Shown one piece after another: positions 1-7,496 of a stretch of 32,122 nucleotides of DNA. The translations under genes were made by a program, and so were the position numbers. The notes under the pieces are model-generated. The model was not told the DNA's origin and made no database searches. It saw only the letters and a program-made list of their open reading frames with translations. Position 1 is the stretch's first letter, and each line of letters begins with the position of its first letter. Location: assembly GCA_027485485.1 (NCBI GenBank), contig JAIXQY010000199.1, positions 1-32,122 on the forward strand, read 5' to 3'. This DNA comes from Sphingomonadales bacterium. Its GTDB lineage: Bacteria > Pseudomonadota > Alphaproteobacteria > Sphingomonadales > Sphingomonadaceae.

Positions 1-3
1 AAA

Positions 4-80
<77 letters not shown>

Positions 81-127
81 GTGCTTTGGGGCTGTTAGCA
101 GCGGTTGGGCGGGTGCGCCAGTGTGAT

Positions 128-496
128 TCAGCGGGTCGCCTTGGCCGGGGCCGGGCGGGCCTGGGCGACGAACTCGCCCAGGCCGCAGCGGGCGCCGCGC
201 ATCAGGCCGCCCATGTTCTGCAGCACGGTGATCACATCCTGCTTGCACAGCTGGCTCATCGCGGTTTCATAGGAAAAGGCCTTTTCAAAGCCCAGTTGCG
301 CGCACTCCCCGCCGGGCAGGCGGCTGCGCCACACGCTGCCATCGCGCAGGCTGAAATCGATGGTCTGGCCGTCCACCACCTTGGTGCCCCTGATCTGCGC
401 CAGCGGCAGGCAGGCCTTGATCGTGCCCGGCGCCGGGCCGGCGGCGCTGGCCGGCAGGGCGGTGATCAGCAGCAATGGCAACAGCAGCAGGCGCAT
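128..496 (-). CDS. Small secreted protein, possibly DUF6491-like
   Basis: A 122-residue protein. I chose the ATG at 496 because it opens a clean signal peptide (MRLLLLPLLLITALPASAA) and has an AAGGGGA ribosome site 7 bases upstream. The open frame extends further upstream but that part looks like random arginine-rich translation. The mature part carries four cysteines (in KACLP, GECAQ, QLCKQ and ARCGL), which would suit two disulfides in the periplasm, and a pattern IRGTKVVDGQTIDFSLR that I associate with small sphingomonad secreted proteins annotated DUF6491; this is recall, not a search. Function unknown. It follows nth on the same strand after 59 bases and may be cotranscribed with it. Confidence 0.75.
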   Translation of the reverse strand: MRLLLLPLLLITALPASAAGPAPGTIKACLPLAQIRGTKVVDGQTIDFSLRDGSVWRSRLPGGECAQLGFEKAFSYETAMSQLCKQDVITVLQNMGGLMRGARCGLGEFVAQARPAPAKATR

Positions 497-555
497 GGCG
501 GTTTTCCCCTTTTGACCGCTCATGCTCGCCGGGCCGCCCTGAACCCGGGCTGAAT

Positions 556-1221
556 TCAATCTGCCGCCATGGCCTTGCCGCGGAACTGGCACAGATCGGC
601 CACGGCGCAATCCGCGCATTTCGGGCTGCGCGCGGTGCAGACATAGCGGCCGTGCAGGATCAGCCAATGATGGGCATGGCGCCGCCAGGGGGCTTTCACC
701 CGTTTCATGATGGCGGTTTCCACGGCCAGCGGGGTTTTGCCGGGGCCCAGGCCGGTGCGGTTCGCCAGCCGGAACACATGGGTATCCACCGCGCAGGTTT
801 CCTGCCCGAACAGCACGTTGACCACCACATTGGCCGTCTTGCGGCCCACGCCGGGCAGGGTTTCCAGCACGTCGCGGCTGTCTGGCACCTCGCCGCCGAA
901 CTCCTCCACCAGCCGGTGGGACAGGGCGATGACATTCCTGGCCTTGCTGTTGAACAGGCCGATGGTGCGGATATGGGCCTTCAGCCCGTCTTCACCCAGC
1001 GCCAGCATCTGGGCCGGGGTGTGCACGGTTTCGAACAGGCGGCGTGTGGCCTTGTTCACCCCCACATCGGTGGCCTGCGCCGACAGCACCACGGCCACCA
1101 GCAGCTGATAGCCGTTGCCATAGGCCAGTTCGGTCACCGGTTCGGGGTTGGCGGCGGCCAACCGGGCGAAGAATTCGTGGATTTCGGGCGGCGTCATCTG
1201 CCGGCGGGCAAGCTTGGTCAT
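556..1221 (-). CDS. nth: Endonuclease III (DNA glycosylase/AP lyase)
   Basis: Removes oxidised pyrimidines from DNA and cleaves the abasic site in base excision repair. The 221-residue length matches the family (about 211 in E. coli). The helix-hairpin-helix LPGVGRKTANVV contains the catalytic lysine (about residue 128), and VDTHVFRLANR contains the catalytic aspartate 18 residues later (about 146), the same spacing as in E. coli. The C-terminal 4Fe-4S ligands have the exact C-x6-C-x2-C-x5-C spacing (residues 195, 202, 205, 211). The start at 1221 (MTKLARRQM) has an AAGG-type ribosome site. An in-frame ATG 13 codons upstream is possible but less typical. All key residues are intact. It is divergent from the DUF2244 gene. 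Confidence 0.97.
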   Translation of the reverse strand: MTKLARRQMTPPEIHEFFARLAAANPEPVTELAYGNGYQLLVAVVLSAQATDVGVNKATRRLFETVHTPAQMLALGEDGLKAHIRTIGLFNSKARNVIALSHRLVEEFGGEVPDSRDVLETLPGVGRKTANVVVNVLFGQETCAVDTHVFRLANRTGLGPGKTPLAVETAIMKRVKAPWRRHAHHWLILHGRYVCTARSPKCADCAVADLCQFRGKAMAAD

Positions 1222-1292
1222 GGTGCGACCTTGCTTCCGCCAAAAGCCATGGCACGGCAAGTGGCTGCGGCGTAAAGGCTGGGGGTCACGCC

Positions 1293-1760
1293 ATGCCGAT
1301 GATTCTGGATCTGTCTCTCACGCCCAACCGGTCGATGCGCCGGGATCAGGCCCGCTGGCTGATCATGGCGGTGGGCGGGTTCTTCCTGCTGGGCAGCATC
1401 CGTTTTCTGGTGCTGGGCCTGTGGCCGGTGATCCCGTTCATGATGGCCGATGTGGCGCTGCTGGCCTGGGCCTTCCGCGCCAATTATCGTTCCGGCGGCG
1501 CACACGAGCGGCTGGTGCTCGACAATCGCGCCCTCACCTTCACCCGCATTTCGGCGCTGGGCGATGAACAGGTGGCGGTGCTGGAACCCTGGTTCACCCA
1601 GGTCCAGATCGACGAGACGCCGCTGGGTGACGCGCATCTGTTCCTCGCCAGCCATGGCCAGCGCCTGCGGGTGGGCCATTTCCTTTCGGCCCCGGAGCGG
1701 CGCGAGGTGGGCGCCAAGATCCGCGAAGGCCTGGCGCGCCTGCGCAACGGGGCGGGTTGA
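1293..1760 (+). CDS. DUF2244 family membrane protein
   Basis: A 155-residue protein with a short N-terminal cytoplasmic stretch, two adjacent hydrophobic segments (about residues 22-42 and 44-62, a helical hairpin in the inner membrane) and a soluble C-terminal domain of about 95 residues. The layout and the phrase ERLVLDNRALTFTR fit the DUF2244 family, whose function is not established. The start at 1293 follows an AAAGGCTGGGGG stretch. A second ATG two codons later is also possible. It is transcribed divergently from nth and ends one base before the stop of the convergent amidase gene, with no terminator hairpin visible between them. Confidence 0.85.
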   Translation: MPMILDLSLTPNRSMRRDQARWLIMAVGGFFLLGSIRFLVLGLWPVIPFMMADVALLAWAFRANYRSGGAHERLVLDNRALTFTRISALGDEQVAVLEPWFTQVQIDETPLGDAHLFLASHGQRLRVGHFLSAPERREVGAKIREGLARLRNGAG

Positions 1761-1761
1761 T

Positions 1762-3294
1762 TCAGCGTTTGGCCGGCGCAAACAGCGCCTGCACCTCGGC
1801 GCCTTCCTCCACGGTCTGCACCATGGTGGGGATCAGCTTCATCGCCGGTGCGGCCTGTTCAAAGGCATAACCCAGCGCCAGGATCCGCGCCTCGCTCCAC
1901 GCCGGTCCGATGATGGACAGGCCCACCGGCAGCCCGCGCACGCCGCCCATCGGCACGGTGAGGTGCGGATAGCCGGCCACCGCCGCGAGCCCGCCGGCGC
2001 CGCCACCGGGCGACTGATCGGCGTTGACCGGATCGATGAACCAGGCCGGCGCGGCGGTGGGGGCGATCAGCACCTCAACCTTGGCGTCGGCCAGCATCTT
2101 GTCGATCCCGTCCTTGCCGGCGGCCTTCAGGGAGGTTTCGCGGGCTTTCAGGTAAGCAGGATCGGTCAGGCCCTTGGTGGCTTCGGCCTTTTCGAACGTG
2201 TCCTGCCCGAACAGGCCCATTTCCGCGGCGGCATTGGCCTTGTTGAAGGCGATCAGATCGGCCAGCGTGCGGCTCTTCACCGTGGCTGGCGTTGTGGCGA
2301 GATAGGCGTTCAGATCGGCCTTCAGCTCGGTCAGGAGCACGATGAATTCATTGCCGCCGATCTCGCGCCGGTTGGGCGCGGTGGTGATGTCAACCAGCGT
2401 GGCGCCCTGCGCCTTCAGCACGGCCAGCGCCGCTTCGAAGCGCGCATCCACCCCGGCATGCCAGCCAGTGGCCCAGCGCAGCACGCCGATCCGCGCGCCC
2501 TTCAGGGCATCGGCTTTGAGTGCCGCGACATAATCTGTGCGCTTGGCATCAGCTTCCTTTGTGGCGGCATCGGCCGGGTCGCTGCCGGCCATGGCGGTCA
2601 GCAGGCGGGCGGCGGTGCGCACGTCGCGCGTCATCGGGCCCGCCGTGTCCTGGCTGTGGCTGATCGGCACCACGTGGGTGCGGCTGACCAGGCCAACGGT
2701 GGGCTTCAGGCCCACGATGCCGTTGATCGCGGCCGGGCAGGTGATGCTGCCATCGGTTTCGGTGCCAATCGCGGCATCCACCATCTGGGCTGCCACGGCC
2801 GCGCCGCTGCCCGATGACGAACCACAGGTGTTGCGCGACAGGGCGTGCGGGTTGCGCGTCTGCCCGCCGACCGCGCTCCAGCCAGAGATAGAGGCATCGG
2901 CGCGGATGTTTGCCCATTCCGACAAATTGGTCTTGCCGATCAGCACCGCGCCAGCCGCGCGCAGCCGGGCGACGAACGGCGCGTCGCGCCCAGTCACATT
3001 GTCTTTCAGGGCCAGGCTGCCGGCGGTGGTGGGCAGCGGGCCGGCCACATCGACATTGTCCTTCACCAGGATCGGCAGGCCGTGCAGCGCGCCCCGCACC
3101 TTGCCGGCGTCGAGGGCTTTGGCCTGATCCAGTGCGGTTGGATCCACGGCGATCACGGCATTGAGGCGCGGGTTCAGCGCCTTGATGCGGGTGATGGCAG
3201 CGGCGGTGTTGGCTTCGGCCACACCCACCACCGGGGCGGCGACGGCCGGGCCGGCGCTGGCCAGCAGAACAGCAAATATCGTGGCGCGCATCAT
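1762..3294 (-). CDS. Exported amidase-signature enzyme, peptide-amidase-like
   Basis: A 510-residue hydrolase of the amidase signature family (Ser-cisSer-Lys triad). The visible triad is Lys78 in ILVKDN, cis-Ser159 in [13 protein letters not shown] and nucleophile Ser183 in [12 protein letters not shown]. The 24-residue spacing of the two serines agrees with peptide amidase (Pam) as I recall it, and GTETDGSI resembles that subgroup. The start at 3294 ([11 protein letters not shown]) has a GGGGGA ribosome site and opens a signal peptide ending about AVAA, so the enzyme should act in the periplasm or outside. The substrate cannot be read from the sequence; amidated peptides or small amides are inferred. 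It is divergent from a two-component system across 110 bases, so that system could control it. Confidence 0.9.
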   Translation of the reverse strand: MMRATIFAVLLASAGPAVAAPVVGVAEANTAAAITRIKALNPRLNAVIAVDPTALDQAKALDAGKVRGALHGLPILVKDNVDVAGPLPTTAGSLALKDNVTGRDAPFVARLRAAGAVLIGKTNLSEWANIRADASISGWSAVGGQTRNPHALSRNTCGSSSGSGAAVAAQMVDAAIGTETDGSITCPAAINGIVGLKPTVGLVSRTHVVPISHSQDTAGPMTRDVRTAARLLTAMAGSDPADAATKEADAKRTDYVAALKADALKGARIGVLRWATGWHAGVDARFEAALAVLKAQGATLVDITTAPNRREIGGNEFIVLLTELKADLNAYLATTPATVKSRTLADLIAFNKANAAAEMGLFGQDTFEKAEATKGLTDPAYLKARETSLKAAGKDGIDKMLADAKVEVLIAPTAAPAWFIDPVNADQSPGGGAGGLAAVAGYPHLTVPMGGVRGLPVGLSIIGPAWSEARILALGYAFEQAAPAMKLIPTMVQTVEEGAEVQALFAPAKR

Positions 3295-3404
3295 CGTTTC
3301 CCCCATGCAGGCTTGCTGTTCCGCTCTTGCCAGCCCTGTTGGCATTTGCAACTGCCCGCAGCTTCGCTACGCTGTTTGCCGCAGTGCAACACGAGAGGGA
3401 TATC

Positions 3405-4859
3405 GTGCCGAACCGGCCGCCAGCACAGGATGATACAGCGGCGCAACTGGCGGCGATCACCCAGGCGCGCGATGTGGCGGTGGCGGCCAACCAGGCCAAG
3501 ACGCGCTTTCTGATGGGCCTGTCCCACGAAATCCGCACGCCGCTGAACGCCATCCACGGCTATGCCCAGCTTTTGGAACGCGGTGCGGCGATCTCGCCCA
3601 GCGAGGCCGGCCGCATCATCCGCCGGTCGTCCGAGCATCTGGCCGATCTGGTCGAAGGCCTGCTCGATATCAGCCGCATCGAATCCGGCGTGCTGAAACT
3701 CAACCGCGAAACCGTGGCGCTGCGCTCGCTCCTCGAACAGGTGGCCGCGATGTTCCGCATCGAGGCCGGCAACAAGGGGCTGGATTTCGCCTACAATGTC
3801 GTGCCCAATCTGCCGGTGTGGGTGATGGCCGATGAACGGCGGCTGCGCCAGGTGCTGATCAACCTGCTGTCAAACGCCATCAAATATACCGAAACCGGCA
3901 GCGTCACCCTCAATGTCCGCTATCGATCGATGGTGGCCGAAATCGAAGTTGTGGACAGCGGCATCGGCGTTGCCCCGGAAGACATGGAGCGCATCTTCCT
4001 GCCCTTTGATCGCGGCGGCGGCCGCGCGGCCGGGGTGGCGCCGGGCATCGGGCTGGGGCTGGCGCTGTCGCGCATGCTGTCCCAGGTGATGGGCGGCGAT
4101 ATTTCGGTGAAGAGCGCGCCCGGCCAGGGCAGCCGCTTCATCCTGAAACTGCTGCTGCCCGAACCCAACAGTCCGCCGCAGGATCAGACGCGCGGCCTGC
4201 CCATCGGTTACGACGGGCAACGCCGCACCATATTGGCGGTTGATGATGATCCCGGCCAGCTGGCCTTGTGGCAGGAACTGCTGCGGCCGATGGGTTTCAA
4301 CCTGTTTGTCGCCGGATCGGGCGGTGCCACGCTGTCGCTGGCCGAACTCAGCCGGCCGGATCTGGTGCTGCTCGATGTCTCCATGCCCGGCCTGAATGGC
4401 TGGGAGGTGGCGCAGCGGCTGCGTGACCGGTTCGGCCGCAGCATCATCATCCTGATGGCATCGGGCAATGCCGCTGAACTGGTGGGGGCACAGGCGCGCG
4501 GCCTGCCCGAAACCGGCCTGCACGATGGCTTTGTGCTGAAACCGGTGGATCAGAATCTGTTGTTCGAACAATTGGGCCGGCATCTGGGCCTGACCTGGCT
4601 GTTCGAAGGCGCTGCCACCGGCCCGGCCGCGGCCAGCGCCCTGCCCGAAGCCGCCCGCGCCCATCTGGCCGAACTGGCGCGGCTGGCCCGCACCGGCCAT
4701 ATCCGCAGCCTGTCGGCGGCGCTGGCCGCGCTGGCAGCCGCCGTGCCGGCCGCGCAGCCTTTGGTGCAACGGCTGACCGCGGCGCTCGACGGATTTGATC
4801 TTGCACAATTTCAGAAGCTGTTGGACGAACAGGCGCAGAAAAACGGGGAGACGGGTTGA
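3405..4859 (+). CDS. Soluble hybrid sensor histidine kinase with receiver domain
   Basis: A 484-residue kinase without membrane segments or a recognisable sensor domain. Order: short coiled N-terminus; HisKA with the phospho-acceptor His41 in SHEIRTPLNAIHGYAQ; HATPase_c with N-box NLLSNAIKYT (about 154-163), DSGIG and GIGLGLALSR; receiver domain starting ILAVDDD with phospho-acceptor Asp324 in LLDVSMPG and Lys379 in LKPVD; then an alanine/leucine-rich helical tail of about 90 residues. I chose GTG at 3405 because AGAGGG lies 7 bases upstream; the open frame reaches back to a TTG at 3327 but that extension has no ribosome site and looks non-coding. Its stop overlaps the next start (ATGA), so kinase and regulator are made together. 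The stimulus is unknown and probably cytoplasmic or relayed by a partner. Confidence 0.93.
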   Translation: MPNRPPAQDDTAAQLAAITQARDVAVAANQAKTRFLMGLSHEIRTPLNAIHGYAQLLERGAAISPSEAGRIIRRSSEHLADLVEGLLDISRIESGVLKLNRETVALRSLLEQVAAMFRIEAGNKGLDFAYNVVPNLPVWVMADERRLRQVLINLLSNAIKYTETGSVTLNVRYRSMVAEIEVVDSGIGVAPEDMERIFLPFDRGGGRAAGVAPGIGLGLALSRMLSQVMGGDISVKSAPGQGSRFILKLLLPEPNSPPQDQTRGLPIGYDGQRRTILAVDDDPGQLALWQELLRPMGFNLFVAGSGGATLSLAELSRPDLVLLDVSMPGLNGWEVAQRLRDRFGRSIIILMASGNAAELVGAQARGLPETGLHDGFVLKPVDQNLLFEQLGRHLGLTWLFEGAATGPAAASALPEAARAHLAELARLARTGHIRSLSAALAALAAAVPAAQPLVQRLTAALDGFDLAQFQKLLDEQAQKNGETG

Positions 4860-5752
4860 TGAGCGAAACCGCTCGCGCCAGCATATTGGTGGTTGATGAT
4901 GCGCCAGACAGTTTGCGGTTTCTGACCGACACGTTGGAAAGCGAAGGCTATGCCGTGCGCATCGCCCTGAATGGCGAAACTGCGCTGGCCAGCCTGGCCG
5001 CCGAATTGCCCGATCTGGTGCTTATGGATGCGATGATGCCGGGCATGGACGGGTTTGAAACCACCCGCCGCATCAAGGCCGATCCAACGCTGGCGCTGGT
5101 GCCGGTGATCTTCATGACCGGGCTGACGGAAACCCAGAATGTCGTTGATGGTCTGGCCGCCGGCGGGGTGGATTATGTGAAGAAGCCGATCGTGCTGGCC
5201 GAATTGCTCGCCCGGCTGAAGGTGCATCTGGGCAACGCCCGCATCACGGCCGGCGCCCAGGGCGCACTGGATGCCAGCAACCGGCCGCTGATGGCGCTGG
5301 ATGGCACCGGCCGCATCGCCTGGACCACGCCGCGCAGCGCCGAAATATTGGCGGCTCGCTTTGGCGCCAGCGTCGGCGATCAGCTGCCGGGCCCCCTGGT
5401 GGGCCAGTTGCAGCGGCTTGGCGATGGCGAAGGCCGGGTGAAGCATGATTTTGCCGGCGGCCGGGTGGAGTTTGCCGCCGTTGCCACCCAGGGCGACGAA
5501 CGCCATTACCGCATGACCGAAACGCTGGAAGGCGCAGAGGAAAAGCTGTTGTCGCAGCGCCATGGCCTGACCGAGCGGGAGGCCGAAGTGCTGTTGTGGA
5601 TCAGCCGCGGCAAGGCCAACCGCGAGATTTCCGAGATATTGGGCATCTCGCCGCGCACGGTGAACAAGCATCTGGAACAGATTTTCGAGAAGATGGGCAT
5701 CGAAAACCGGGCTTCGGCGGCAGCGGCGGCGGTGAAGACGCTGTCGCAGTAA
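4859..5752 (+). CDS. LuxR-type response regulator
   Basis: A 297-residue DNA-binding regulator. The N-terminal receiver domain begins ILVVDDAPDS, with phospho-acceptor Asp57 in LVLMDAMMPG and the conserved lysine in VKKP. A middle stretch of about 100 residues (about 125-225) contains a PAS-like run (ALDGTGRIAWTTPRSAEILA) of unclear role. The C-terminal LuxR helix-turn-helix reads LTEREAEVLLWISRGKANRE then ISPRTVNKHLEQIFEKMG. ATG at 4859 overlaps the kinase stop by four bases; a TTG one codon earlier is less likely. It is the obvious partner of the upstream hybrid kinase, and the divergent amidase gene is a plausible target, though no operator could be identified. Confidence 0.93.
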   Translation: MSETARASILVVDDAPDSLRFLTDTLESEGYAVRIALNGETALASLAAELPDLVLMDAMMPGMDGFETTRRIKADPTLALVPVIFMTGLTETQNVVDGLAAGGVDYVKKPIVLAELLARLKVHLGNARITAGAQGALDASNRPLMALDGTGRIAWTTPRSAEILAARFGASVGDQLPGPLVGQLQRLGDGEGRVKHDFAGGRVEFAAVATQGDERHYRMTETLEGAEEKLLSQRHGLTEREAEVLLWISRGKANREISEILGISPRTVNKHLEQIFEKMGIENRASAAAAAVKTLSQ

Positions 5753-5795
5753 AGCGGCGTTTGGCAGGCCGGCCCGGCTCGGCTATGGCACCGCC

Positions 5796-7496
5796 ATGAT
5801 CATCGGCATCGATCTTGGCACCACCAACAGCGCCGCGGCCTATTGGGCCGATGGGGCGCCCGTCCTGATTCCCAACCGGCTGGGCGAGATGCTCACCCCG
5901 TCGGCGGTGGGCCTGGCCGATGATGGCGGCCTGCTGGTGGGCCGGCCGGCGCGCGAACGCATGGCCACCCATGCCGCGCTCACCGCCACCGCCTTCAAAC
6001 GCTATATGGGTACCCAGCACCGGGTGACGCTGGGCAGCAAGGATTATGGCGCCGAAGAGCTGTCTGCCATGGTGCTGCGCAGCCTGAAGGAAGATGCCGA
6101 GGCGCATCTGGGTGAAGCCGTCACCGAAGCGGTGATCACCGTGCCGGCCTATTTCAACGACAAGCAGCGCAAGGCCACGCGCCGCGCCGGCGAACTGGCC
6201 GGGTTGAAGGTGGAACGGCTGATCAACGAGCCGACCGCCGCCGCGCTGGCCTATGGCATCCACCAGCTGGATGGCGAAACGCGCTTTCTGGTGTTCGATC
6301 TGGGCGGCGGCACCTTTGACGTGTCTGTGCTGGAGATCTTCGAAGGCGTGATCGAAGTGCGCGCCTCCACCGGTGACAACCGGCTGGGCGGGGAGGATTT
6401 CAACGAGGTGCTGGCTGGCCTGATGGCCGCGACCGACAAGCGGCTGGCCACGGCCATGCGCAATGATCGCCAGATGGCGGCCAAGCTGATGGAAGCGGCC
6501 GAACGTGCCCGCCGCAGCCTCACCAGCACCAGCAGCGCCACCATGGCGCTGAACTGGCAGGGCGAACAGTTCAGCCACGAGGTGACAGCCGAAGCCTTTG
6601 AAGCCGCCGCCCAGCCGCTGCTCGACCGGATGCGCAACCCTGTGTTGCGGGCGCTGCGCGATGCCGATATCGCGCCGGCCAGCCTGGCCGAAATCATCCT
6701 GATCGGCGGGGCCACCCGCATGCCCATAGTGCGCCGCACCGTGGCCAAGATGTTTGGCCGCTTCCCCAATGCCAGCATCAACCCGGATGAGGCCGTGGCG
6801 CTGGGCGCGGCCGTGCAGGCCGGGCTGAAGGCGCGCGATGCCGCCTTGAAGGAAGTGGTGGTCACCGATGTCTGCCCCTATTCGCTGGGGGTGAACATCG
6901 CCGAGCGCCTGCCGGGCGGTGCGATCGAGGAGGGGATTTTCTCCCCCGTTATCGAACGCAACACCACCGTGCCGGTCAGCCGGGTGAATGTGTATGAAAC
7001 CATGCACGCCAACCAGAAACAGATCGTGCTGGGCATTTATCAGGGCGAAGCGCGCCGGGTGGCCGACAATGTGCGCATTGGCGAATTGAAGGTGCCGATG
7101 CCGCGCGGGCCGGAAGGCCAGCCGGTGGAGGTGCGGTTCAGTTACGATATCAACGGCCTCTTGGAAGTGGATGTGCATGTGATCGCCACCGGCGACAAGC
7201 ACAGCCTGGTGATCGCCGATCCCGAAGACCAGGTGAGCCCGGCCGAGATCGAGCGGCGGCGCGCGGCGCTGGCGGCCCTGAAACAGCATCCGCGTGACAG
7301 CGAAGCCAACCGCGCCGCCATGGCCCGCGCCGAACGGCTGTGGGAAGACGCGCTGGGCGATGAACGCGATTATATCGGCCGGCTGATCCAGCAGTTTCAG
7401 GGCGCGCTGGCCACGCAGGATGTGCGCACCGCCGATACCGCGCGCGACGAGATGATGGCCGCGCTCGACCAGATTGACGGGCCGCGCTGGCTGTGA
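5796..7496 (+). CDS. hscC: Hsp70 family chaperone, HscC-like
   Basis: A 566-residue Hsp70. The nucleotide-binding domain shows GIDLGTTNS at residues 4-12, VITVPAYFNDKQRKATRRAG, INEPTAAALAYG and FDLGGGTFDVSVLE, and the second phosphate region IILIGGATRMP. The substrate-binding domain follows, and the C-terminal lid is short, giving a length like HscC (about 556 in E. coli) rather than DnaK (about 638). This plus the overlapping J-domain gene supports the HscC assignment; in E. coli HscC is served by DjlB/DjlC-type membrane J-proteins. There is no DnaK/DnaJ/GrpE neighbourhood. The stop overlaps the next start by four bases (GTGA), strong evidence that the two products work as a chaperone pair. 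Confidence 0.92.
   Translation: MIIGIDLGTTNSAAAYWADGAPVLIPNRLGEMLTPSAVGLADDGGLLVGRPARERMATHAALTATAFKRYMGTQHRVTLGSKDYGAEELSAMVLRSLKEDAEAHLGEAVTEAVITVPAYFNDKQRKATRRAGELAGLKVERLINEPTAAALAYGIHQLDGETRFLVFDLGGGTFDVSVLEIFEGVIEVRASTGDNRLGGEDFNEVLAGLMAATDKRLATAMRNDRQMAAKLMEAAERARRSLTSTSSATMALNWQGEQFSHEVTAEAFEAAAQPLLDRMRNPVLRALRDADIAPASLAEIILIGGATRMPIVRRTVAKMFGRFPNASINPDEAVALGAAVQAGLKARDAALKEVVVTDVCPYSLGVNIAERLPGGAIEEGIFSPVIERNTTVPVSRVNVYETMHANQKQIVLGIYQGEARRVADNVRIGELKVPMPRGPEGQPVEVRFSYDINGLLEVDVHVIATGDKHSLVIADPEDQVSPAEIERRRAALAALKQHPRDSEANRAAMARAERLWEDALGDERDYIGRLIQQFQGALATQDVRTADTARDEMMAALDQIDGPRWL

Noticed and set aside
3327-3404. N-terminal extension of the histidine kinase from TTG 3327
   Set aside because: No ribosome site and atypical residues; GTG 3405 has AGAGGG at the right distance.
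5601-7289. A 562-codon minus-strand open frame opposite hscC
   Set aside because: His/Gln/Gly-rich with no domain; the plus strand has a complete Hsp70 with all motifs.
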